Assembly: GCA_003635315.1 (NCBI GenBank)
Contig: PYJD01000023.1
Location: 279,273-343,272, forward strand
Origin: Candidatus Poribacteria bacterium
GTDB taxonomy: Bacteria > Poribacteria > WGA-4E > WGA-3G
DNA: 64,000 nucleotides
Reading direction: 5' to 3'
Shown here: one piece after another, positions 34,941 to 44,360 of the stretch
How positions within the stretch are numbered: position 1 is the stretch's first letter
Layout: every line of letters begins with the position of its first letter
The notes under the pieces: model-generated
Seen by the model: only the letters and a program-made list of their open reading frames with translations
Databases searched by the model: none
What the model was told of the DNA's origin: nothing
Made by a program: the position numbers and the translations under genes

Positions 34941-37919
34941 ATGAAAACCACAATATTTATTTTATGCTCAATGATCTTTCTATGTTGCATTGTTTTACAT
35001 AGTAACGCTTTTGAGTTCCATTGGGAAATAGATGAAACACCTGAGGGACAAGAGAGTGCTACCGTTGTTGAACCTGTCCAAGTTACGATACTTGATGAAC
35101 CCGTAAAAATATCTTCTCATAGTGCATCAATATGGTTGATGAGACGGTACTCCGTTCACCTCGGCACTGAATGGAGCGGTGCACACGCATATAGACTATT
35201 ACAAACCTTTGAATCGATACCGCAAGAAAGCAACAGTTCTTATGATAAAGACCAACGGGTAACGAAATCACTTTGGAAACTCAGCGATAGACACATCCAA
35301 GATGACATTGAGATCGAAATTCATGGTGATACAAAGATTGTCACCGTTGCCGAAGAGGCTTTTACCTATGCCAAACCGTTATTAGCAGAAATTGAAGGTG
35401 TTCGAGGGAGATATTTCTCTAAACGGCTGCATCGTGCTGTAATTCGGTTCGTAACTGACGAAGGTGCTGACAGAAACGCTATTCGACGAATTCTGCGGGA
35501 ACGTTACGATGTCAGTATAGATGTTCCGGATTACACAGAACTCACGCGGCATACGACTGTTGAACATGCTGCACGGTTCACTGAATTCAAGAACGAAGAA
35601 CTGATGGCACTCGTATCAATGCTTGAAGAGTTTCCGCAAGGTATGCTCAAAACACCCGGACTGAACTATCTGGTTAGACGTTTAGATGGAACACCCCACC
35701 CACTTCATCCAGAAGCTGCCGCAGTTGCATGGACACATGCTGGGTATATTGAATTTATGGAATCTGCTTTTAAAGATACAGATATTGACTTCATTCACCG
35801 TTTGATTCTCCATGAAAAGGCTCACTTCTTATGGGAATATCTCTTTGACGAACAACTCAAACAGGATTGGATTGAACTCGGTGGCTGGTATGAAAACCCT
35901 GACGATAGAGACGGTTGGTCAACAACCAAGCAGACTGAGTTCGTATCTGCTTATGCACATGGTGTAAATCCGAATGAAGATATGGCGGAGAGTATCAGTC
36001 ACTATATCGTCCGACCTGACAAGTTGCGGTCAAGATCTCCAGCTAAATATGAATTTATTCAAAATCGGATTATGCATGGCACCCGGTACATCTCAAAGAT
36101 ACGCGAGGATTTGACATTTGAAGTCTATAATCTCTATCCCGACTATGTTTATCCCGGACGAATTATACGGATTGATACAATGGTTGAAGGTGAACCTGAA
36201 GATGACAAGGTGATAACAATTGTGATCGAAATACATAGTGAAAGCAATTTAGATACAGCAACCAAATGTAGCATGCGGTTGTTTAGTGAAAAAGGGACAT
36301 CAAAATTTATCGCTCTAACACCTATAGACGCAAATGGTAGATATACTACTGAAGGACATATCTTTCACATACGTTTCGGTTTATCGCGCTATGTGGCAAG
36401 TGGTTTCTGGGCACCAGACGCTATTCAGTTAGAGGATGCTAATCGTAATGATCGATATGTAGGTCAAAATGATTTCGGATGGAAACTCTATATTGACAAT
36501 TCACTTGAAGATTGCGATCCGCCACAATATGTTAAAAATTCAATGCGTCTATCTTTGTCAGAAGAAACGACTAATATGGGTAGACCTTATCAAGTCGTTA
36601 CCGCCCAATGGAAAGTTATTGAGAAGAGCGGATTGAGACATAGTTATGCAAATATGAATGACGAAAACTTGGAAACCCATTCGCGGGGATCGGGTCGGAC
36701 AGCATATAATCCTGAAACCGGTATAGCGACCGCCCTGTTCGTCTTTCCAGATTACTTTCAAAGTGGTACATACGCACTGAATTTTCTTGGAATGCAGGAT
36801 ATAGCGTTCAATGCAACGGGTATATATTTTACCGACCCAAAACACGGTTTGCGGGATGAAGACATAATAATTGATGAGTTGCCAGCTACTATTGACATAG
36901 AGACAACAAACCCAGATAGCACTCCCCCTGAGTTGGATTTAAATCAAATTACAATAAATGCTGAACCTACTCGTCCTGAAGACCCGAATGGTGAAACGAA
37001 CGTTGATATTACTTTCAGAGTTAGAGATGATATTAGCGGTTATTATTTTTCTGTTCTATCGCTCCGCGATCCGCAGGGAGTATCACACCATTTTCAGCAC
37101 CACCCGGATCGAGACCGCCTATTTGATTTCAGTCCTCATGGTCACATATATTTTATTGGCGATCCCTCAGTCTATCAAACCTATAAGTTGGCTATTACTT
37201 TGCCGGTTGGCAGTGTGCCAGGAACATGGGGACTTTCAAATATGAGAGTGGAGGATAGGGCACAGAATAACCTTCGGTTAGACTTTACTGAGATTATACG
37301 GTTCAAGGTGGATGATGGCACTGTCTATTCCAAGTATGATGTCAACGAAGACGGTGTGGTTAATATACTTGATTTGGTAATTGTTGCAGCTTTTGACACA
37401 TCAAACGAGAGAGCAGATGTGACCGGTGATGGGGTTGTCAATATTTTAGATATAGTAGCAGTTGCCAGTCAATTCGGAGAAAACCCAGCTGCACCTGCTG
37501 TCAACAGTCCAACTCCTGACCAAATCCAAAGTTGGATTACACAAGCAATGCAAGCGGATGATGGCAGTCCAGCTTTCCGTAAAGGCATCCGAGTGCTACA
37601 AAATCTCTTACTTAAAATGCTGCCAGAAGCAACTGCATTGTTACCAAACTACCCGAACCCGTTCAATCCTGAGACCTGGATACCTTATCAACTTGCCAAA
37701 CCATCGGATGTCACTTTAACGATCTATACTACAAATGGAGCGGTTATTAAAACAATGAAATTAGGAATACAGGCTGCTGGTATGTATCAAAGTCGAAGTC
37801 GTGCTGCGTATTGGGATGGAAAGAATCCTTTAGGTGAGTATGTAGCAAGCGGCGTGTATTTCTATACGCTTACAGCAGACGAATTCACTGCTACACGTAA
37901 GATGATGATAAAGAAGTAG
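34941..37919 (+). CDS. Secreted multidomain metalloprotease-like protein with dockerin-like repeats and C-terminal sorting domain
   Basis: A 992-residue exported protein, signal TTIFILCSMIFLCCIVLHSNA. The N-terminal third contains HEKAH (H-E-x-x-H, H291) in RLILHEKAHFLWEYLFDE and a likely third zinc ligand about 58 residues later in NPNEDMAESISHYI, the gluzincin arrangement. Beta-rich Ig-like domains follow (about 390-790). Two dockerin-like calcium loops, DVNEDGVVNILDLVIVAA and DVTGDGVVNILDIVAVA, lie near 800-845. The tail has NYPNPFNPETWIPYQLA and a FlgD/T9SS-like beta domain (GASGVYFYTL-type ending). The ATG at 34941 is preferred over 34818. Base composition appears richer in G+C than its neighbours, and hairpin repeats flank it on both sides, hinting at transfer. 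Substrate unknown. Confidence 0.8.
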   Translation: MKTTIFILCSMIFLCCIVLHSNAFEFHWEIDETPEGQESATVVEPVQVTILDEPVKISSHSASIWLMRRYSVHLGTEWSGAHAYRLLQTFESIPQESNSSYDKDQRVTKSLWKLSDRHIQDDIEIEIHGDTKIVTVAEEAFTYAKPLLAEIEGVRGRYFSKRLHRAVIRFVTDEGADRNAIRRILRERYDVSIDVPDYTELTRHTTVEHAARFTEFKNEELMALVSMLEEFPQGMLKTPGLNYLVRRLDGTPHPLHPEAAAVAWTHAGYIEFMESAFKDTDIDFIHRLILHEKAHFLWEYLFDEQLKQDWIELGGWYENPDDRDGWSTTKQTEFVSAYAHGVNPNEDMAESISHYIVRPDKLRSRSPAKYEFIQNRIMHGTRYISKIREDLTFEVYNLYPDYVYPGRIIRIDTMVEGEPEDDKVITIVIEIHSESNLDTATKCSMRLFSEKGTSKFIALTPIDANGRYTTEGHIFHIRFGLSRYVASGFWAPDAIQLEDANRNDRYVGQNDFGWKLYIDNSLEDCDPPQYVKNSMRLSLSEETTNMGRPYQVVTAQWKVIEKSGLRHSYANMNDENLETHSRGSGRTAYNPETGIATALFVFPDYFQSGTYALNFLGMQDIAFNATGIYFTDPKHGLRDEDIIIDELPATIDIETTNPDSTPPELDLNQITINAEPTRPEDPNGETNVDITFRVRDDISGYYFSVLSLRDPQGVSHHFQHHPDRDRLFDFSPHGHIYFIGDPSVYQTYKLAITLPVGSVPGTWGLSNMRVEDRAQNNLRLDFTEIIRFKVDDGTVYSKYDVNEDGVVNILDLVIVAAFDTSNERADVTGDGVVNILDIVAVASQFGENPAAPAVNSPTPDQIQSWITQAMQADDGSPAFRKGIRVLQNLLLKMLPEATALLPNYPNPFNPETWIPYQLAKPSDVTLTIYTTNGAVIKTMKLGIQAAGMYQSRSRAAYWDGKNPLGEYVASGVYFYTLTADEFTATRKMMIKK

Positions 37920-37963
37920 GAGGATACTCCGAGTTCCGACAGATCGCTCCTACAGACAGTATC

Positions 37964-38213
37964 GTAGGTCGGGTAGAGCGTATGCGAAACCCGACATGTA
38001 TTGATTGTATCCATCTGGTGATTATGTAGATTCACAATAACAAACAGTATCGAAGGTCGGGTAGAGCGTATGCGAAACCCGACATGTATTGATTGATTCT
38101 ATCTGTTGATTATGTAGATTCACAATAACAAACAGTATCGTAGGTCGGGTAGAGCGTATGCGAAACCCGACATGTATTGATTGATTCTATCTGTTGATTA
38201 TTTATATTCAAAG
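37964..38213. repeat. 88-bp tandem repeat array with GTCGGGT/ACCCGAC hairpin
   Basis: Units start at 37964, 38052 and 38140, exactly 88 bases apart; the last is incomplete. Each contains GTCGGGTAGAGCGTATGCGA followed by AACCCGACATGTATTGATTG, in which GTCGGGT pairs with ACCCGAC. The remainder (GATTATGTAGATTCACAATA and so on) is nearly identical between units. It directly follows the metalloprotease gene. Confidence 0.9.
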
Positions 38214-38228
38214 ATTAATAACGGAGGT

Positions 38229-38594
38229 ATGTAGAAAAACGTATGAATTGGAACAAATTAAATCCGCATTACGAACATTAGCAAACGGTGATTTACTGGA
38301 AAAATCAAAAAACTACTATCCACTTTAGATTATCGCAGTGATCTGACACTACAACTCTCCGGGGACATAGACGACTTTTTCGAACAATTCCCAGCACCCA
38401 ACCCAAATACCAAAACCGAACAAGATTTCCATCAAAACGCAAAATCCGCAAAGATTATCTACCAATTTACCGAAGACGAAATCGTAGATAATCCTCAGAT
38501 ATCTCTTTTAACAATAGGTAATGAGATAATAATTAATAGAGATGAAGATAAATTCTATGGAGAATGGTTCAGAATCGCGGATTATGCGAATTAG
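38229..38594 (+). pseudogene. Decayed gene of unknown family with frameshifts
   Basis: One frame reads YELEQIKSALRTLANGDLLEKSK, after which the reading shifts by one base to LLSTLDYRSDLTLQLSGDID, then DFFEQFPAPNPNTKTEQDFH and on to FYGEWFRIADYAN and a stop at 38592-38594. Joining them needs one extra A in TCAAAAAACTAC, and the first ATG (38229) is also followed by an out-of-frame TAG, so at least two indels are present. The product would be about 120 residues, helical and acidic. It loosely recalls N-terminal parts of large type IIG restriction-methylases, but I cannot confirm the family. Confidence 0.5.
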
Positions 38595-39206
38595 TCTTAT
38601 GACGTGCAAATATCCTAATCCTATGAAATGCAACTTGAAATACCAGACAAAAGATCCGCGTTCATCCGTGTAATCCGCGATAATCTACGATTCAGACAAA
38701 AAGAAAATTCCAAATTCCTAATCTCACCAATTAGAAACACCTATCAAATCCATTGATAACTGATTCAATCTGTTGTATCCTTTTCCAAACTACTTGTAGG
38801 CAAAGGTGGGTACCCTGAAAACGGGATCGTTGGAGACTGACTAAAAAATAAAATGAATAAAACTAAAACCAGAAGCAACTAAAATACAAATTTCAACATA
38901 AAATAAAATGAAGAAATAACATTCTCTAACATCTAATAAATAATATTACATTATTGGTTTATGAGAGATGTCTCTAATTAAGAAAAAGAGTTGACACAAT
39001 CTACAACATACGTTAATATAATATATACAGAATAATTATTATACCAATACTAATATCCTCTATAAGATCAATCAATGTAAATAGGGAATTAAAAACTTAG
39101 GAATCCATCAAGCAAACTTTTTTGTTCTTTTACACAAATTCGTAAATTGGCTGTAAACATAGATGGATATTGACCTTACAACGACTATACTAAAATTGGG
39201 TGACAG
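38595..39206. other. Gene-free AT-rich spacer with short repeats
   Basis: I see no gene. ATCCGCGTTCATCCGTGTAA followed by TCCGCGATAATC near 38660 is a short repeated block (three ATCCG/TCCGCG copies). The rest is low-complexity A-rich DNA. A 109-codon frame at 39163-39492 starts inside it, but it has no ribosome-binding site and overlaps the structured element below. Confidence 0.5.
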
Positions 39207-39207
39207 A

Positions 39208-39233
39208 AAAAAGTTACGATTTCGTAACTTTTT
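39208..39233. repeat. AAAAAGTTACG hairpin with T-tract
   Basis: A perfect 11-bp stem AAAAAGTTACG / CGTAACTTTTT with an ATTT loop. It has a terminator-like T-rich end, but no gene ends nearby. It lies about 320 bases upstream of the third hairpin element and shares its A-run/GT(T)AC theme. Confidence 0.5.
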
Positions 39234-39460
39234 ACATAAAACAGGATACTTTCTAATGACTATCCAATACATGCAAAATCATCTTAAAAACAAAAACTAC
39301 AGGACTTATTCCATTTCTGAGAAAATAAGTTGCATTGCCGTTTTATTGGGATGTCTTCTAAAGAGACACGTCCAAAAAGATCATCTTACAATAATGAGAC
39401 ATCATCAATTAGAAATGTTATTACGAATGTCTGTATCAGATATTCTTCATAAAAAAGCAA

Positions 39461-39585
39461 GACACAAAATTTCACGATTCCAGAATTTTTAAAATTTCAA
39501 AAAAACACGGATGAGACCAGACTGTGACAGGGCGGACAGCCGTTTTACTAATGACACAGAATGTGTCAAAAAGTGTAACATTTTT
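39461..39585 (+). promoter_or_regulatory. Hairpin plus AAAAGTGTAAC element, copy A
   Basis: The end is TGACACA-GAA-TGTGTCA (39552-39568) followed by AAAAGTGTAACATTTTT. GACACAAAAT stands 91 bases upstream, and CAGACTGTGACAGGGCGG between them resembles a block in the 16.7-kb copy. It is oriented toward the WD40 gene at 39970, about 400 bases on. The stretch 39586-39969 between them holds no gene that I can support. Confidence 0.5.
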
Positions 39586-39969
39586 AACAAAAGAGAATAA
39601 TATATTAACATATGTGAAGTATGAAAAGCATATAAAATAGAGGATTTTTTATACAAACTTCTGTTAGTTCTCATTCTCAGTACTATTTCCGTACTGTTTG
39701 GAACACCTTTCAACCCGCTGGAACTAAGGGTAAATCTTGGTCTCCTTATATTCTTTGTGATTCGGATATCGTACCTACAGGTTTTTTGTGCATAATGTCA
39801 AAACTTTATACACGTCAGTTTCAAGGGTCAATTCAATTGAATTCCGTATCAAGTATCTGTTATAATTTCATGCAGATTATCACATGATGTATTTTATATT
39901 TAATTATTTAAGTATATTACATGGATTTTACATGTAAAAACTCGGAATATCACTAAGGTTAGAATTATA

Positions 39970-40851
39970 GTGTTTGATAATAAAACACAAAAACAACTCC
40001 CTCAAGGACTGAAGGATAGAATTAATAAGAAACAGGTTTCTGTGCTTTCGTTTGCCCCAGACAGAACTCGTCTGGCAGCAGGTGGAGATGACCGTATTTG
40101 GATATATGATCTATCCAGCGAAGCACAGTTTGCTGTATTATCAGGACATACGGAGCGAATTCGTTCATTATCTTTTGCACCTGATAATCGAACTCTTGCC
40201 AGTTCAAGTGAAGATAGTACTTTAAGATTATGGGATACCGATACTTCCAACGAGATTGCCACACTTGCTGGAAAGTCATCAAGTCTTACTACGGCGTTAG
40301 GATCATCTCCAGATGGAGTACCACTAACGGGATGGAATGAAGAAACTGCACGACTTCTTGGTAGTACTACTTCTGATCCCGCCCGTATTAGGTCATTAAC
40401 TTTTTCAATTGATGGCAGCTTGATTGTAAGTGGTGGAACTGACGGAAAGATCAGAGTGTGGGAAGTGGAGACAGGCAGGGAGTTATCCTCATTTGCTGGA
40501 CATGATGGGTTAGTGTTATCCCTCGCGTTCTCACATGATGGTAAATACTTAGCAAGTGGTGGTTCTGATGCTACTGTAAGACTATGGGAATGGGAAGATA
40601 GACATTTACTATCTATATGGACAGGACACTCTGATTCAGTTTCTGCTTTAGCTATCTCAAGCGATAATACGACACTTGCCAGTGGGGGTCGAGATCCTCA
40701 AATCGTCTTATGGAATATAAAGGCATTAGGACGTATGGGACACATATCCGGTATAGAAGGCTATATATGGGAGTTAGAATTCTGGCAGACCGAAGAGAAA
40801 GAACAACTTATTACAGTCAATAGAGATGGTGAGTTATTCATAAGAGAGTAA
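39970..40851 (+). CDS. WD40-repeat protein
   Basis: A 293-residue protein made of WD40 repeats. Units such as LSGHTERIRSLSFAPDNRTLASSSEDSTLRLWD, FAGHDGLVLSLAFSHDGKYLASGGSDATVRLWE and WTGHSDSVSALAISSDNTTLASGGRDPQIVLWN are clear; five or six can be counted, one of them degenerate around residues 100-135 (SSPDGVPLTGWNEET). No signal peptide, so cytoplasmic or noncanonical. The start is a GTG with AAGG about 12 bases upstream; no in-frame ATG exists further up. No enzymatic domain; a binding scaffold is inferred. Copy A of the hairpin element lies upstream. Confidence 0.8.
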   Translation: MFDNKTQKQLPQGLKDRINKKQVSVLSFAPDRTRLAAGGDDRIWIYDLSSEAQFAVLSGHTERIRSLSFAPDNRTLASSSEDSTLRLWDTDTSNEIATLAGKSSSLTTALGSSPDGVPLTGWNEETARLLGSTTSDPARIRSLTFSIDGSLIVSGGTDGKIRVWEVETGRELSSFAGHDGLVLSLAFSHDGKYLASGGSDATVRLWEWEDRHLLSIWTGHSDSVSALAISSDNTTLASGGRDPQIVLWNIKALGRMGHISGIEGYIWELEFWQTEEKEQLITVNRDGELFIRE

Positions 40852-40910
40852 TTTTAAACTTTTTGATGTAATATCTACATTGTTATGGAATGTAGTTCAT
40901 TCTTATACAT

Positions 40911-41810
40911 TCACCTTTGTAGATCATTTGATAATCTTTTTATACTATTAGTGTATGTAAATTCTGTCTCACATGGATCTGTATAGCCTGTTACAACAGC
41001 TGCACTGACAGGATCAGAAACACAAGCCAATGGAATGTGGCCTTCCCCTGCAAGTAAACCTGATGTTGGATCTAACCCTATCCAACCTGCACCTGGCACA
41101 TATACCTCACACCATGCATGTAGATCAGTAAAATCCTCTTTTGGTGCTTCAGGGTCTGCAAATGAATCTTGATTAGATACAAGCTGTATCAAATATCCAG
41201 ACACAAATCGAGCTGCCAATCCCAAGTGTCGTAAGATTTGAACAAATAACCAACTGCTATCCCGACATGATCCTGATTGTTTTTCTAATGTTTCTTCACA
41301 AGATTGTATACCCTGTTCCATCCGAACTGTGTGTGAAATATCCTCCCATATACGTCTGTTTAAGTTAACAAGAAAATCAATTAGATTCTGTTGAGATCTA
41401 TCTACACCTTTCAACCATGTTGATAGGAATTGACCATATTCTGTAATTTCAAGAAAGAGAGTCAGTTCTTTTCTCAGTTGGGGATTGTAATTGAATGGGT
41501 AGTGTTCTGCACAATCCTCAATAAAAAAATCAAACGGATTAAATTCTGTCATTTTAGCAACTAAGTCTACATCTACTGTTAGATTCTCTGTAGGTGCTGT
41601 AAATACAACCCTTGTTTGATAATTACCGAATGGATCTTGCTGCCAATTAATATAATGCGTATCAGGTGAGATGGTTAATGCGTATGATTCAATAATAGTT
41701 CTGCAATGTGGGGCAGGTTTTAATCTGAATATATGGGGTGATAAGAAAACTGATCTATCAAATTGATATACTGATTTATGCTTGATAGCAACCCGTATAG
41801 ACATTGACAC
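40911..41810 (-). CDS. Transglutaminase-like protein of the alpha-E/ATP-grasp cluster
   Basis: A 299-residue protein with an N-terminal beta domain (SIRVAIKHKSVYQFDRSV...LSPHIFRLKPAPHCRTIIESY) typical of this family and a transglutaminase-type catalytic core: Cys in SGSCRDSSWLFVQILRHLG (about residue 181), His in DLHAWCEVYVPGAGWIGLDPTSG (about residue 229) and Asp in the same block. This is the family found next to alpha-E and circularly permuted ATP-grasp proteins. The three genes here lie on one strand (44291 to 40911). The complex has been predicted to make or remove peptide-type linkages; its chemistry is not settled. Confidence 0.9.
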   Translation of the reverse strand: MSMSIRVAIKHKSVYQFDRSVFLSPHIFRLKPAPHCRTIIESYALTISPDTHYINWQQDPFGNYQTRVVFTAPTENLTVDVDLVAKMTEFNPFDFFIEDCAEHYPFNYNPQLRKELTLFLEITEYGQFLSTWLKGVDRSQQNLIDFLVNLNRRIWEDISHTVRMEQGIQSCEETLEKQSGSCRDSSWLFVQILRHLGLAARFVSGYLIQLVSNQDSFADPEAPKEDFTDLHAWCEVYVPGAGWIGLDPTSGLLAGEGHIPLACVSDPVSAAVVTGYTDPCETEFTYTNSIKRLSNDLQR

Positions 41811-41855
41811 TTCCTTAGAATGTCGATTTAATTATATGACCTTATCGATCAAATG

Positions 41856-42839
41856 TTATTGCATTTGTGATTGTGATACTGTTGATATTCTATCAACAGG
41901 TCGTAAAGCAAAGAACGTCTTATATATGTCCTCACCAACCAAGTTTAATTTGGTTTGGAATGCATCAAGAAACTCATGGAGTCCAGTATTTAGAATTTGA
42001 TCCACTTGTGCATAGGCAAATTCAGAATGGAGTTGTCCTAAACCTTGTTCAGCTGGATTAGAAAAGGTCTCTATTGGAGTACCCGATATAGCATGTAGTG
42101 ATTCCTCTGCATTTTTTAGACAATATAGAACAGATCTTGGAAAATCTCGATCAAGTAGTAGAAAATGCACAACACTATTTGGTAAAATCATACCATGTGT
42201 TCTTCTATACATCTCAAATGCACTCGCAGAATGTAGTAATGCTCCCCATTGAATATCATCGTATGAAGTATCCACATCTACTACAGATGGTAATAGGATG
42301 AAGTATTTCACATCAACTATACGTGATGTCTTATCAGCACGTTCAATCAGACGTCCTAATTGACAGAAATGCCAACCTTCACTATGCGACATGATGTTAT
42401 CTGTTTGACCGATGAATAGTTGGGATGCTATCTTAATATCTGTGAAGAATTGGTGCGGTTCGGTCATTGTCCATTCTTCCGGTGTTTCAGTTACCATTAG
42501 ATAGGTGTCATTTATTTGTTCCCACATCTCAGAGGATATGTTTTCCCGTATTGATCTTGCATTCTCACGAGCAGCTCGTAAACATGAGATTATTGAATTT
42601 GGGTTTTCAGTATCGAATGTCAGGAACTTTATCACTGTCTCGTGCGTGGGTTCACCATATTTATCAGAGAATAGTGCATCATCCCCAGTGGTAGCAACTA
42701 ATGGATCCCACTGTGCTTGAATACCTGCTGGTTGATCCAGTAACAACTGTAGATTAACATCAACAAACCGTGCTACATTTTCAGCACGTTCAATATACCG
42801 ACTCATCCAATAGATAGATTCTGCAACTCTACTTAGCAT
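41856..42839 (-). CDS. Alpha-E domain protein (DUF403)
   Basis: A 327-residue all-helical protein starting MLSRVAESIYWMSRYIERAENVARFVDVN, which is the standard opening of the alpha-E family. Further family blocks are SIISCLRAARENARSIRENIS near residue 82 and GWHFCQLGRLIERADKTSRIVDVKYF near residue 155. The protein has no catalytic residues that can be pointed to; it is thought to work with the ATP-grasp enzyme. It starts 9 bases from the stop of the ATP-grasp gene (42849) and is followed 45 bases later by the transglutaminase gene, so the three form an operon. Confidence 0.92.
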   Translation of the reverse strand: MLSRVAESIYWMSRYIERAENVARFVDVNLQLLLDQPAGIQAQWDPLVATTGDDALFSDKYGEPTHETVIKFLTFDTENPNSIISCLRAARENARSIRENISSEMWEQINDTYLMVTETPEEWTMTEPHQFFTDIKIASQLFIGQTDNIMSHSEGWHFCQLGRLIERADKTSRIVDVKYFILLPSVVDVDTSYDDIQWGALLHSASAFEMYRRTHGMILPNSVVHFLLLDRDFPRSVLYCLKNAEESLHAISGTPIETFSNPAEQGLGQLHSEFAYAQVDQILNTGLHEFLDAFQTKLNLVGEDIYKTFFALRPVDRISTVSQSQMQ

Positions 42840-42848
42840 TAATAACCC

Positions 42849-44291
42849 CTAAAATGGATTTGACAATACCCAAGTATCTTTACTACCACCACCTTGTGAT
42901 GAGTTTACGACCAGTGAACCCTTTTTAAGGGCAACTCTTGTGAGTCCACCTGGAAGAACATATATATCTTCACCATATAGGATAAATGGACGCAGGTCAA
43001 CATGACGACCTTCAAAATGGTCATCAATTAAGACAGGAACACGGGAAAGGGACAACGTTGGCTGCGCAATGTAATTCCGTGGATTCTGCTTAATACGTTG
43101 TATAAAATCCTCACATTCAGCTTTAGTTGAATGCGGTCCAATGAGCATTCCATATCCACCTGACTGGTTGGCTTCTTTAATTACAAGCTCTTCAATATGT
43201 TCTAAGACATAATTCCTATCATCATCTTCCCAACACATATATGTTGGAACATTGGGGATTATAATATCTTCATTCAGATAGTATTTAATGATTTTAGGTA
43301 CATAGGCACACACAACTTTGTCATCAGCAACACATGTTCCTGGGGCATTGATTAAAGCAAGTCGACCTGACTTATATACATCCATTAGTCCGGGAACACC
43401 TAACAGAGATTCTGAATCAAACACATCTGGATCAAGAAAATCGTCATTGATTCTTCGGTATAGAACATCTACCTGTTGAAAACCTTTTGTTGTCCGCATA
43501 TGGAGATAACCATCCATAACGACAAGGTCTCGTCCTTCTACCAATTCAACTCCCATCTGTTGTGCTAAAAAGGAATGCTCAAAATAGGCGGAGTTATATA
43601 TACCTGGTGTTAATAACGCCACTTCTGGGGTCATTACACGATCACTCACAAGGTATTGAAGCATATCCAGTAAATGACTCGGATAATCCTCCACGGGTTG
43701 TATCTGGTACATACCAAACAATTGAGGAAAAGTTCGTTTCATCAATTGTCTGTTTTCTACTACATAGGACACACCAGATGGACATCCCAGGTTATCTTCC
43801 AATACATAAATTTGCCCATCACCATCTCTAACAAGATCTGTACCAGTAATGTGACACCAGATTCCACGAGGTGGATCTAATCCAATACATTGCTCAAGGT
43901 ATCGTTCCGATGACAAAACTACTTCATGGGGAATGATACCATCCTTAAGTATCTTCTGTTCATGGTATACATCGTCAATAAATAGATTCAATGCATGGAT
44001 TCGCTGCTTGAGTCCGCGTTCTATCCATTCCCATTCATTAGCATCAATAATACGTGGTATAAGGTCAAAAGGAAAGATCTTCTCTACACCCTGTTCATCC
44101 GCATATACATTGAAGGTAATTCCCATTCGGAGTAAGGCATATTCAGCAGTTATTTGCCTACGAATGAATTCACCTTCTTCAAAGTTATTTATCCGTTCAA
44201 CTAATAATTGAACTGCAGGACGTGGTGATCCATCCGAAGTAAACATCTCATCATATAACCCGTCTGTGTTATATTCACTGAAATATGTCAT
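42849..44291 (-). CDS. Circularly permuted ATP-grasp type 2 protein (DUF404/DUF407)
   Basis: A 480-residue enzyme. N-terminal PFDLIPRIIDANEWEWIERGLKQRIHALNLFIDDVYHEQKIL is the typical first block. IYVLEDNLGCPSGVSYVVENRQLMKRTFPQLF (about residues 155-190), VVMDGYLHMRTTKGFQQVDVLYRRINDDFLDP, and the C-terminal PVLIDDHFEGRHVDLRPFILYG with a LPGGLTRVALKKGSLVVNSSQGGGSKDTWVL ending complete the family pattern. Permuted ATP-grasp ligases couple carboxylates to amines at the expense of ATP. The neighbouring alpha-E and transglutaminase genes are the conserved partners. This is the first gene of the operon; its promoter was not identified, and a MITE copy lies upstream (44361-44487). Confidence 0.92.
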   Translation of the reverse strand: MTYFSEYNTDGLYDEMFTSDGSPRPAVQLLVERINNFEEGEFIRRQITAEYALLRMGITFNVYADEQGVEKIFPFDLIPRIIDANEWEWIERGLKQRIHALNLFIDDVYHEQKILKDGIIPHEVVLSSERYLEQCIGLDPPRGIWCHITGTDLVRDGDGQIYVLEDNLGCPSGVSYVVENRQLMKRTFPQLFGMYQIQPVEDYPSHLLDMLQYLVSDRVMTPEVALLTPGIYNSAYFEHSFLAQQMGVELVEGRDLVVMDGYLHMRTTKGFQQVDVLYRRINDDFLDPDVFDSESLLGVPGLMDVYKSGRLALINAPGTCVADDKVVCAYVPKIIKYYLNEDIIIPNVPTYMCWEDDDRNYVLEHIEELVIKEANQSGGYGMLIGPHSTKAECEDFIQRIKQNPRNYIAQPTLSLSRVPVLIDDHFEGRHVDLRPFILYGEDIYVLPGGLTRVALKKGSLVVNSSQGGGSKDTWVLSNPF

Positions 44292-44360
44292 TGCAATGAC
44301 CCCTCCTACCTGTCAAGTTGTAAGGATTACAATAATTCGAACGAAATGGATGAAATTATT

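Noticed and set aside
37964..38213. CRISPR array
   Set aside because: The unit is 88 bases with no alternation of short constant repeats and unique spacers, only three units exist, and no cas gene is present in the window.
39163..39492. 109-codon open frame on the plus strand
   Set aside because: It contains a perfect 11-bp hairpin and overlaps the third hairpin element, has no ribosome-binding site and no recognisable motif.
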